37,247 bases of DNA, from the NCBI GenBank assembly GCA_027019335.1, contig JALUWV010000088.1:1-37247 (forward strand). The letters are read 5' to 3'. A program made the position numbers and the translations under genes. This DNA is from Sulfurimonas sp. Its GTDB lineage: Bacteria; Campylobacterota; Campylobacteria; Campylobacterales; Sulfurimonadaceae. The first letter of the stretch is position 1; each line of letters opens with the position of its first letter. The notes under the pieces are model-generated. The model was not told where the DNA came from. It made no database searches and saw only the letters and a list, made by a program, of their open reading frames with translations. Shown piece by piece: positions 29,849-36,856 of this stretch.

Positions 29849-31123
29849 ATGGCAGCACTCAGACAAAGACAATCAGTAGAAAATAAGCATAAGCTCTCCA
29901 ATACTTTACGGAATTGGTTGCCTATTTTACATTCAAGTTTGTCAGATTTGGGAGAGGCTATGGCTCCTTTTGTGGAAGCTAACCCCGTCGTTGAAGTGGC
30001 ATCAGGGTATGAAGAGGATTTTGAAAAAAAAATCCCCAAAAAGATTATCTCTCGAGCTGTCAGTAACTCAAGAACTGAACAAATAGAAGCCTTAACAATT
30101 CATAAAAGAACACTCCATGAGATTTTAGACGAACAACTCCAAGCACCACTTTTCCCAACCCCAATTTCTCAAAAAATTGCCCAATTTGTAGTGGAAAATT
30201 TAGATGAGAATGGTTACTATGAAGGTAATGATGAAGTATTTTGCAAAAAAGAGCATATCTCTTTAGAAATATTTGAAAAAACACGCTTGCGTTTTGCACA
30301 TATTGACCCTGTAGGCATAGGAGCCAAAGATTTAGCAGAATCTTTTTTATTTCAGCTTGATAATACAGAGATAAGTGATAGTGCATATAGTTTAGCCGTG
30401 GAGATAATTGGCAATCTACAAGAAATTTATAGTTACTCTTTACGAGATGATTTTTCTGAAGTAATGCAGGTTATATCATCATTTAAAAATCCACCTGCAT
30501 TAGAGTATATGGAAGAGTCTGCACAGATTGTGCCTGATTTAATGATCTATTTTGATACTGATAACAACATAGAAGTAAAACTCAATGATGCCTATTACCC
30601 AACGATTACTCTAGATACAAATTATGCTGTAAAGCATGAGTTTATCAGTAAAAAACTCAAAGAAGCAAAATCTTTAGTAGATGCTCTTGATATGCGCAAG
30701 GCAACACTCTATAAAGTAGGATTGATGATAGTAGAGTACCAGTATGATTTTTTTACAGGTGGGCAGATTATGCCACTTACTTTAAAAACTTTAGCAGATG
30801 AGTTTGGACATAACCCTTCGACTATTTCACGTGCCATAGCAAACAAATACATTGCTTGCGATAGAGGTGTAATAGCAATGAAAAAGTTCTTTACAACAGC
30901 GATAGATGAAGAGGTAAGTAATGCTGCTATCAAAGAGTATTTAATCGGACTTATTAAAAAAGAGAGTAGGGCAAAACCATTGAGTGATATGAAACTTTTA
31001 GCACTTATAGAAGAGAATTTTCAAGTGAAGATGGTGCGAAGAACGATTGCAAAATATAGAAAACAACTCAATATCGCAGGTTCGAGTGATCGAAAGAAAC
31101 TTTATAAACTTGGTATTAGCTAA
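29849..31123 (+). CDS. rpoN: RNA polymerase sigma-54 factor
   Basis: This 424-residue sigma-54 has a short, divergent region I (LRQRQSVENKHKLSNTLRNW), with LSDLGEAMAPFVEANPVVEV matching the usual EL..yI.e...eNP element. The core-binding domain is followed by the HTH that reads -12 (FGHNPSTISRAIANKYI) and the RpoN box VRRTIAKYR at about 396-404 that reads -24. It controls flagellar and other genes together with activator ATPases. The start has no clear ribosome binding site, so expression probably relies on reinitiation after lptB, 13 nt upstream. Confidence 0.96.
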   Translation: MAALRQRQSVENKHKLSNTLRNWLPILHSSLSDLGEAMAPFVEANPVVEVASGYEEDFEKKIPKKIISRAVSNSRTEQIEALTIHKRTLHEILDEQLQAPLFPTPISQKIAQFVVENLDENGYYEGNDEVFCKKEHISLEIFEKTRLRFAHIDPVGIGAKDLAESFLFQLDNTEISDSAYSLAVEIIGNLQEIYSYSLRDDFSEVMQVISSFKNPPALEYMEESAQIVPDLMIYFDTDNNIEVKLNDAYYPTITLDTNYAVKHEFISKKLKEAKSLVDALDMRKATLYKVGLMIVEYQYDFFTGGQIMPLTLKTLADEFGHNPSTISRAIANKYIACDRGVIAMKKFFTTAIDEEVSNAAIKEYLIGLIKKESRAKPLSDMKLLALIEENFQVKMVRRTIAKYRKQLNIAGSSDRKKLYKLGIS

Positions 31124-31130
31124 ATTATAA

Positions 31131-31160
31131 AATTTATAAGTCTCAGAAGACTTATAAATT
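31131..31160. terminator. Terminator between rpoN and the sorB-like gene
   Basis: A 13-bp perfect stem AATTTATAAGTCT / AGACTTATAAATT with a 4-nt loop lies between convergent genes and is followed by CACACTTTTTATTTT on the plus strand. The stem is AT-rich; the plus direction (rpoN) is better supported than the minus. Confidence 0.6.
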
Positions 31161-31170
31161 TGCACACTTT

Positions 31171-31485
31171 TTATTTTAGTTTTCCATTTCCATAATGTTT
31201 ATAAAGATAATCTAAAATTATTTTTTGTGATTTTTCATCGATAGGAGCTTTAAAATGAGTAATCATTTTATCAATTTTCTTTTTCCAAAACTCACGAGAT
31301 TGTGGTCCTTGATTTATAATATAACCAAATGAGTGACACATTAAACAGTTGCCATTGACTGCATCAAAACCTTTTCCCATTTTTATCTCATACGAGACAT
31401 AAGGTACTTCAACTTCAGATTTTACCTGTGCAAAGAGAGTGCTGCTCACTAAACCTACTAATAGTATTAATTTTTTTATCATCAT
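31171..31485 (-). CDS. Monohaem cytochrome c, SorB-like subunit
   Basis: This 104-residue protein has a signal peptide (cleavage near LFA-QV) and one haem c site C47-L-M-C-H51. Its stop-to-start arrangement with the molybdopterin gene upstream (9-nt gap, AGGAG site) fits the haem subunit of a periplasmic sulfite:cytochrome c oxidoreductase, which takes electrons from the Mo subunit. The distal ligand is likely a Met near MITHF, not proven. Confidence 0.78.
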   Translation of the reverse strand: MMIKKLILLVGLVSSTLFAQVKSEVEVPYVSYEIKMGKGFDAVNGNCLMCHSFGYIINQGPQSREFWKKKIDKMITHFKAPIDEKSQKIILDYLYKHYGNGKLK

Positions 31486-31494
31486 ATTATTCTC

Positions 31495-32691
31495 CTAAAC
31501 TACTTCTATTGTAACGACATCAATACCATTGTATTTGTATCCGCCGTGATTCCACAAGATATCTTTGGCAAGAGGTTGCTCTTCACCGAGTCTATTGATG
31601 GCTTTTGCCATAATGTTGATTTTTCCATATGTACTTGGCTTAAATGAGAATCTAAAAGCTTTATAGGCATATCTTCCTGCATTATTGTCTAAAAGAGAAC
31701 TCTCCCATGTTTTACCATCATCAAGAGAAATTTTAACATCTTTGATACCTAGTCCACTGTCAAAAGCAACACCACGGACTACAAGTTGTGAATTGTGAGA
31801 AATTTTTGCACCTTCTAATGGGTAGCCTATCACAGATTTAACATTCATTTTTGCAATTGGTTTTGTAGGTTTAAAGTGTTTTTCAGGAGTCTCTGATTCT
31901 GTTTTATTGTCTGGAACACGGTATGCTTCGTCCATAAAAAAGAGAGATTTATATTTATTAGTCACTGTGATATGACTCATCATTTTAACCCAACTATCAG
32001 AGTAATATCCTGGAAGTACTAAACGTAATGGGTAACCATTGAGGTATGGTAAATCTTCACCATTCATTTCATAGGCTAAAATCACATGATCATCTAACTC
32101 TTCTAAATGTAATTCACGTACAAAGTTTGGTGTCTTGTAATAAGCAGCTTTTTCTAAGCCATTAAAACCTATCCATTGTGCATTTTTTTTCAGTCCAGCA
32201 CGGTCTAAAATATCACTTAAACGTACACCTTTCCATTTGGCACATCCCATAGCACCACTTCCCCATTGAATCCCACCAGGAATAGGGTGAAAGGCAGAAC
32301 GGCTATTACCTCCACATTGAAGCACAGCAGTGACTTCAACTTGTTCAAAATCATGCTTTAAAGATTTTAAAGATATATTTAACTCTCGTTCAACAAGCCC
32401 ATCTATCTTGATAGTATAAGTATCTGGATCGATATATGTTGGAATATCTGGTAAGTGCCATCTGACAAAGAATTCATCATTTGGTGTTAAACTCTGTGTA
32501 AACACATCACGTGGCGCTTCCAAAAGTGGTGGTCTATCAGAATATGTAATCATTGGCTTTTTTTCAGGAAAAGTAAATTTTGAAATACTTCTCCCTGTAA
32601 TAGGCTGAGTTGTTTCACCTGCCGATAAAGAACTCCCTACAATAGCAGTAGAAGCTGCAATAGATACTTTAAAAAAATCTCTTCTTTTCAT
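31495..32691 (-). CDS. Periplasmic sulfite dehydrogenase, molybdopterin subunit (SorA/SoxC-like)
   Basis: This 398-residue protein has a twin-arginine leader (KRRDFFK) followed by a hydrophobic stretch, so it is folded with its cofactor in the cytoplasm and exported by Tat. The sulfite-oxidase fold is evident: FFVRWHLPDIP, the Mo-ligating Cys in TAVLQCGGNSRS (C126), GCAKWKGVRLSDIL, LPYLNGYPLRLVLPGYY and a C-terminal dimerisation domain. It should oxidise sulfite to sulfate (SorA) or take part in the Sox cycle (SoxC); the adjacent haem gene favours SorAB. No other sox gene is in the window. Confidence 0.86.
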   Translation of the reverse strand: MKRRDFFKVSIAASTAIVGSSLSAGETTQPITGRSISKFTFPEKKPMITYSDRPPLLEAPRDVFTQSLTPNDEFFVRWHLPDIPTYIDPDTYTIKIDGLVERELNISLKSLKHDFEQVEVTAVLQCGGNSRSAFHPIPGGIQWGSGAMGCAKWKGVRLSDILDRAGLKKNAQWIGFNGLEKAAYYKTPNFVRELHLEELDDHVILAYEMNGEDLPYLNGYPLRLVLPGYYSDSWVKMMSHITVTNKYKSLFFMDEAYRVPDNKTESETPEKHFKPTKPIAKMNVKSVIGYPLEGAKISHNSQLVVRGVAFDSGLGIKDVKISLDDGKTWESSLLDNNAGRYAYKAFRFSFKPSTYGKINIMAKAINRLGEEQPLAKDILWNHGGYKYNGIDVVTIEVV

Positions 32692-32727
32692 AAAATTTTC
32701 CCTTCATAATTATTTATTATAAGTAGC

Positions 32728-32733
32728 ATTATA
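32728..32733 (-). promoter_or_regulatory. Extended -10 promoter for the sorAB-like operon
   Basis: On the minus strand TGaTATAAT lies 36 nt before the sorA-like ATG, with AAGGGA as ribosome binding site. It has a perfect -10 with TGn. Confidence 0.6.
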
Positions 32734-32778
32734 TCAAACTATAGTTAATATTTTATGAAAATCACAAGAAATCTAAGA

Positions 32779-32784
32779 TATAAT
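32779..32784 (+). promoter_or_regulatory. -10 promoter for gap-pfkA
   Basis: GaTATAAT 30 nt before the gap ATG in the divergent gap with the sorA-like gene. Confidence 0.6.
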
Positions 32785-32814
32785 CATAAAAATTTTATAT
32801 AAAGTGGAAATATT

Positions 32815-33813
32815 ATGTCATTAAAAGTAGCTGTAAATGGTACGGGAAGAATTGGTTCTATTGTTATTAAAATAGTAAGTAAACGCGAGGACATTGAACT
32901 TGTTGCAATAAATACAACTTCAAAACCTGAGATGCTTGAATACCTTTTAAAATATGATTCAGTCCATAAGGGAATTGATGCAAAAGTGATAGATGATGAA
33001 AACATTGAAATCAATGGTAAAGTTGTCAGAATGTTTAGCGACAGAGACCCCGCAAAAGTTGATTTTGGTTCATGTGGTGCGAAAGTTGTCTTAGAATGTA
33101 CAGGTGCATTTTTGACAACAGAATCTTGTCAAGCTTATTTACATGGTGGTGTTGAAAAAGTAGTCATGTCTGCTCCAGCAAAAGATAATACTCCAACATA
33201 CGTTCTCAATATTAACAGTGATGATTACAAAGGGGAGGCTATAATCTCTAATGCAAGTTGTACAACAAATGGTCTTGCTCCAATTTGTAAAGTACTTGAT
33301 GATGCTTTTGGAATCGAAAATGGTTTAATGACAACAATTCACTCTTATACGAATGACCAAAATATCTTAGATGTAAAACACAGTAAAGATTTTAGACGTG
33401 CGCGTGCGGCAGCTGTCAATATGATACCCACAACAACAGGTGCTGCAAAAGCCATAGGACTAGTAATGCCACAACTGCAAGGTAAACTTAATGGATATGC
33501 GATGCGTGTACCAACACCTGATGTTTCTGTTGTGGATTTAACGGCCAATTTAAAAAGAGCTGTGACAAAAGAAGAAATAATTAATGCAATGGTAGAAGCA
33601 TCAGAGAATGGTTTTGCAGGTCTTTTAGAAGTCGATATGGATAAAAGAGTTTCAACAGACTTCATTGGCAGTACTTACAGCTCAACATTTGTACCTGATA
33701 TGACAAGTGTTGTTGGTGAAAAAACCGTAAAAGTTTTAGCATGGTATGATAACGAATGGGGTTATAGCTCAAGACTTGTCGATATGGCAAAACTCATAGG
33801 CACACACGAGTAA
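32815..33813 (+). CDS. gap: Glyceraldehyde-3-phosphate dehydrogenase
   Basis: This 332-residue class I GAPDH has the Rossmann motif NGTGRIGS, the catalytic Cys149 in SNASCTTNG and His176 in TTIHSYTND, and the C-terminal WYDNEWGYSSR. It interconverts glyceraldehyde-3-phosphate and 1,3-bisphosphoglycerate. The NAD-selectivity residues differ from the classical enzyme: the Asp at position 32 is replaced by Thr (AINTTSKPEM), and the Leu187/Pro188 pair reads Val187-Lys188. This suggests NADP or dual cofactor use. It is followed 6 nt later by pfkA, one operon. Confidence 0.95.
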   Translation: MSLKVAVNGTGRIGSIVIKIVSKREDIELVAINTTSKPEMLEYLLKYDSVHKGIDAKVIDDENIEINGKVVRMFSDRDPAKVDFGSCGAKVVLECTGAFLTTESCQAYLHGGVEKVVMSAPAKDNTPTYVLNINSDDYKGEAIISNASCTTNGLAPICKVLDDAFGIENGLMTTIHSYTNDQNILDVKHSKDFRRARAAAVNMIPTTTGAAKAIGLVMPQLQGKLNGYAMRVPTPDVSVVDLTANLKRAVTKEEIINAMVEASENGFAGLLEVDMDKRVSTDFIGSTYSSTFVPDMTSVVGEKTVKVLAWYDNEWGYSSRLVDMAKLIGTHE

Positions 33814-33819
33814 GATACG

Positions 33820-34779
33820 ATGGCATTTGCTATCCTGAGTTCTGGCGGTGATGCCGCTGGAATGAATCCTGCGATTAAAAAGTTTGTGGATTACTGTACA
33901 AAGCTACAAATAGAAACTTATCTGATTTATGAAGGTCTTGAAGGTCTCATCGACAATAAAATAAAAAAAGCTTCCCACCAAGATGTTGCAGGTATCCTTC
34001 ATATGGGTGGTACTATTATTCGATCCTCTCGTTCAAAACGATTTTTTGATTCCCAGTATAGAAAGAAAGCATACGAAAATTTAAAAGCCTATGACATTAC
34101 TGGTTTAGTTGTTTTAGGTGGCGATGGCTCTTTCCGTGCTATGGATGTTTTTAGTAGTGAATTTGATATAAGTTTTATAGGTATACCAAGTACAATTGAC
34201 AATGATATACACGGTACAGAATACTGCTTAGGTGTAGATACTGCTTTAAATGTTATTCGTGATGCATTGGATAAGATTCGAGATACCGCTTCTTCTTTTA
34301 ATCGTGCTTTTGTTGTAGAAGTTATGGGCAGGAATTGTGGTTATTTAGCAGCAGTTTCTGCCATAACGAGTGGTGCTGAAGTATGTGTCATTCCTGAGAC
34401 TATATTTGCTCGTGAAGATTTGGAAAAAAGATTAAAAAAAGAGATAGACAATGGAAGAAGATATGTTCTCGCAATTGTTGCAGAAGGGACACATCAAACA
34501 AATAAAGTGTATGAATGGATTCAAGAAAAATTAGAACTTGAAACACGAGTGAGTATACTAGGACATATTCAAAGAGGGGGCAATCCTACTGTGTATGATA
34601 GAATGATGGCATTTGACTTTATAATAAATGCCGTGGATTATCTTCGAGAACATAGTCATTCAAGTAAAGTAATCGTCTATAATCAAGGTCAGTTGAGCTT
34701 TAAAGATATAAGAGAAATCACAGCAGACAAATACAAACTATCTGAGCATTATTTGCAAGCTATAAATTATTTAGATTAA
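33820..34779 (+). CDS. pfkA: 6-phosphofructokinase
   Basis: This 319-residue enzyme has SSGGDAAGMNPA at the N-terminus, the nucleotide loop GGDGS (the glycine pattern of ATP-dependent enzymes, not the GGDD of PPi enzymes), the catalytic loop PSTIDNDIHGTEY, VEVMGRNCGYLA and LGHIQRGGNP. Its length is like E. coli PfkA. It phosphorylates fructose-6-phosphate to the 1,6-bisphosphate. A six-base spacer separates it from gap. Campylobacter jejuni and Helicobacter pylori are known to lack phosphofructokinase, so its presence says something about this lineage's carbon or glycogen metabolism. Confidence 0.93.
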   Translation: MAFAILSSGGDAAGMNPAIKKFVDYCTKLQIETYLIYEGLEGLIDNKIKKASHQDVAGILHMGGTIIRSSRSKRFFDSQYRKKAYENLKAYDITGLVVLGGDGSFRAMDVFSSEFDISFIGIPSTIDNDIHGTEYCLGVDTALNVIRDALDKIRDTASSFNRAFVVEVMGRNCGYLAAVSAITSGAEVCVIPETIFAREDLEKRLKKEIDNGRRYVLAIVAEGTHQTNKVYEWIQEKLELETRVSILGHIQRGGNPTVYDRMMAFDFIINAVDYLREHSHSSKVIVYNQGQLSFKDIREITADKYKLSEHYLQAINYLD

Positions 34780-34853
34780 AATCCTCTTGTTAAAACTCGC
34801 TTAATTAATTTATTGGTGTAATTATGCATAAAAATAACTAATAAACTTTTATA

Positions 34854-34859
34854 TATACT
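34854..34859 (+). promoter_or_regulatory. Weak candidate -10 for the ankyrin gene
   Basis: TATACT ends 6 nt before the ATG, so a transcript from it would be nearly leaderless. There is no Shine-Dalgarno sequence before the ATG. Confidence 0.25.
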
Positions 34860-34865
34860 ATCATT

Positions 34866-35369
34866 ATGAACAAATGGATTGAACTTTTAAGAGATGATAA
34901 TTATCTCGGTATAAAAAAACATATAAAAAATGGTGCAGATGTCAATGAATGTAATGAAATAGGTGAGTCTGTACTTGCTTGTGCTATGAGAGAAGGGTGT
35001 TCTTTTGAGACAGTAATGCTTCTTGTGGAAAAAGGTGCTAACAAATTTGATTTTGATGATGAGGGTGTGAGTATTTTAGATATGGCAGTGACATATAATA
35101 ATATTGAAATGTTAGAGTATCTCCTCAATGAAGGTGCTGACATCAACCAAACACAACGAAGAAGTGGCTTTACTGCTTTAATGGCTGCGACTTGTTATGG
35201 GAGAATTGAAATTATAAAAATTTTACTTGCTCATGGTGCTAAACAAGATACAAAAGACATGAAGGGATTCCGTGCAATAGATTTTGCTCGAAAGATGAAC
35301 AAAAAAAGTGCTTTAGAACTTTTAGATTATAAGGAGTTTGAAGTGAAAAACACAGGCTATGCCCGCTGA
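34866..35369 (+). CDS. Ankyrin-repeat protein
   Basis: This 167-residue soluble protein has about four ankyrin repeats, e.g. LGIKKHIKNGADVNECNE, NNIEMLEYLLNEGADINQTQ and GRIEIIKILLAHGAKQDTKD, each with the helix-turn-helix and beta-turn pattern. Ankyrin proteins act as protein-protein binding modules; no enzymatic domain is fused. It starts an accessory stretch that ends at broken transposons, and its stop lies 2 nt from a convergent small gene. The partner is unknown. Confidence 0.82.
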   Translation: MNKWIELLRDDNYLGIKKHIKNGADVNECNEIGESVLACAMREGCSFETVMLLVEKGANKFDFDDEGVSILDMAVTYNNIEMLEYLLNEGADINQTQRRSGFTALMAATCYGRIEIIKILLAHGAKQDTKDMKGFRAIDFARKMNKKSALELLDYKEFEVKNTGYAR

Positions 35370-35371
35370 GT

Positions 35372-35563
35372 CTAATCGAAAAATTTCCCTTGATTTGAGT
35401 TGTCTAAAGGTTTGCGTTTTTCTTTGGCAAGCCACTCTTTAAGCAGAGACTCTACAACTTTACTCAAACTCATCTTATATCGTTCTCTTGAATACTTCAT
35501 GGAATCGTTCCATGTATTTTTATCTATTAAAAGGCTTCGTGTGATTTCATTTTTTGGTGTCAT
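35372..35563 (-). CDS. Small ribbon-helix-helix candidate protein
   Basis: This 63-residue protein has a plausible ribbon (EITRSLLIDKNTWNDSM) followed by helix-turn-helix (MSLSKVVESLLKEWLAKEKR). That is the layout of MetJ/Arc/CopG-type DNA-binding proteins or antitoxins. CAGGGAAC lies about 9 nt upstream of the ATG. No toxin-like gene is next to it: its downstream neighbour is the convergent ankyrin gene and its divergent neighbour an acidic protein. The assignment rests on pattern only. Confidence 0.6.
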   Translation of the reverse strand: MTPKNEITRSLLIDKNTWNDSMKYSRERYKMSLSKVVESLLKEWLAKEKRKPLDNSNQGKFFD

Positions 35564-35630
35564 ATATATTTGTTCCCTGCTTTATAGTACTTAACTAAAG
35601 CAATAAAAGTACCAATACTCAAATAAATGG

Positions 35631-35636
35631 TATAAT
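35631..35636 (+). promoter_or_regulatory. Extended -10 promoter for the acidic small protein
   Basis: TGgTATAAT 28 nt before the ATG, with AAAGGAAA as ribosome binding site. Confidence 0.6.
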
Positions 35637-35663
35637 TACTCAAACAAAATACAAAGGAAAAAA

Positions 35664-35951
35664 ATGTCATATGCACAAAAATTAGAAACACTTATAAAAG
35701 AGACGGTTATTCCAGATATTGACGAATCTTTAGATGCTATTTTTGAAGAAATTGCGGATAATAAAGAGGCAACAGAAGATGCGAAAGAGGATATAGAAGA
35801 ACTTCGTGAATTTAAAGCAGATTTACAAGATGTTTTAGATGATATTATGAGTGGTGATATAGAAGAAGATGAGTGTAAAGAGCTTATAGATGACATCAAA
35901 GAAGCCCAAAAAAATAGCGAAGCAGAAGATTTTGGATTTGTAGAAGAGTAG
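35664..35951 (+). CDS. Small acidic helical protein, unknown
   Basis: This 95-residue protein is highly acidic and almost entirely predicted helix/coiled coil (IPDIDESLDAIFEEIADNKE onward). No family is recognised. A good promoter and ribosome binding site support expression. It is the last intact gene before the mobile-element debris; its stop is 16 nt before the presumed IS3 left end. Confidence 0.6.
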   Translation: MSYAQKLETLIKETVIPDIDESLDAIFEEIADNKEATEDAKEDIEELREFKADLQDVLDDIMSGDIEEDECKELIDDIKEAQKNSEAEDFGFVEE

Positions 35952-35966
35952 AAAGTTGGAGTATAA

Positions 35967-36655
35967 TGAACCCCTAAAACTGAACCAGTAAATTTCAGAT
36001 TTTAATTTCAAAATGTTAAAATAGAAAAAGAAGAAATAGGGATTCAAAATGAGTACAAAAAGAAAAAGTTACAGTGCCTATTTTAAAGCGAAATTGGTTC
36101 TTGAAGTTTTAGAAGGTGAAAAAACCATTAATGAGATAGCAAGTAAATATGAAGTTTTACCAGTAAGTTTAAAACAATGAAAAAAGCAATTTTTAGAAAA
36201 TATGTCATTGGCATTTGATAAAAGTACAGTTGTCAAAGAGTATAAAGAGAAGATAGAAATTCTTCAAAAAGACAAAGATGCGATTGCCAAAAAACTTGGT
36301 GAGACAGTTGTTGAAAAAGAGTTTCTTGTGGAAAAGCTACACAGCTTAGCATCCTCTAAAGAGAGAAAATCTATGATTGATTCCAAGCTTAATATGTCTC
36401 TTAATAAACAGTGTAGATTACTGCAAATAAGTAAGTCAAGCTTCTATTATATGCCAGTAAAACCATTCAGTACACCACAGCCCCTTGGGTACCACTACAG
36501 CTAATAAAAGCATTACAAATATCCATATCTCCTTAAAGACTTTAGGGACTATGCAGGGCGAGTGGTTACAGAGAGAGTAAATCAAGTATGGAGTACTGAC
36601 ATCACCTATATTAAACTTGAAACAGGCTTTGTATATCTTGCTGTAATCATTGTTT
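35967..36655 (+). mobile_element. IS3-family insertion sequence remnant
   Basis: A probable left end starts at TGAACCCCTAAAACTGAACC (35967), about 82 nt before a transposase orfA start. The right part is missing: the transposase ends abruptly in its DDE core and unrelated caspase-like sequence follows. No right inverted repeat or target duplication could be found. The exact left boundary is approximate. Confidence 0.65.
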
Positions 36656-36663
36656 TGACATAA
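36049..36663 (+). pseudogene. Broken IS3-family transposase (orfA plus orfB pieces)
   Basis: From the ATG at 36049 the frame reads MSTKRKSYSAYFKAKLVLEV, the HTH-containing IS3 OrfA. Codon 44 is TGA (36178-36180) where tryptophan is expected (LKQ-stop-KKQF). After it the same frame continues through a leucine-zipper-like region into OrfB-type sequence (MSLNKQCRLLQISKSSFYYM). A likely 20-nt insertion (about 36478-36497) then shifts the frame (PLQLIKALQ continues in another frame). A deletion joins to YPYLLKDF, and the element ends after VNQVWSTDITYIKLETGFVY, which holds the first DDE aspartate only. It is therefore inactive. Confidence 0.8.
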
Positions 36664-36848
36664 TGCATGAAACAGCTTCAAATGATAGTCAAAGCATTAC
36701 AAGAGGTTCTTTAAAAGATAAAATCACCCAACTTTTTGCAGATGATAGTGAAATTGCATTATTTTATTATGCAGGACATGGTTACATTGAAAACAATGGT
36801 GGATATTTAGTTATACCAATCCCCAATAAGAGAATGAAAGATGCTTAG
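36651..36848 (+). pseudogene. Caspase-like (peptidase C14) domain fragment
   Basis: A 65-codon open stretch in a different frame from the transposase reads CFDIMHETASNDSQSI... and contains DDSEIALFYYAGHGYIENNG, which matches the p20 caspase/metacaspase core with the catalytic His in the AGHG motif. The catalytic Cys (DxCxSG) region is absent because the sequence ends at a stop after IPNKRMKDA. The upstream part of the domain is lost at the junction with the IS3 remnant (about 36652). It looks like a leftover of a larger caspase-like gene, which in bacteria often belongs to signalling or defence proteins. Confidence 0.6.
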
Positions 36849-36856
36849 AGAGAGAT

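Noticed and set aside
34811..34829. Sigma-54-like TTGG...GC before the ankyrin gene
   Set aside because: The GG and GC are 9 nt apart, whereas sigma-54 promoters need 10, and the rest of the consensus is poor.
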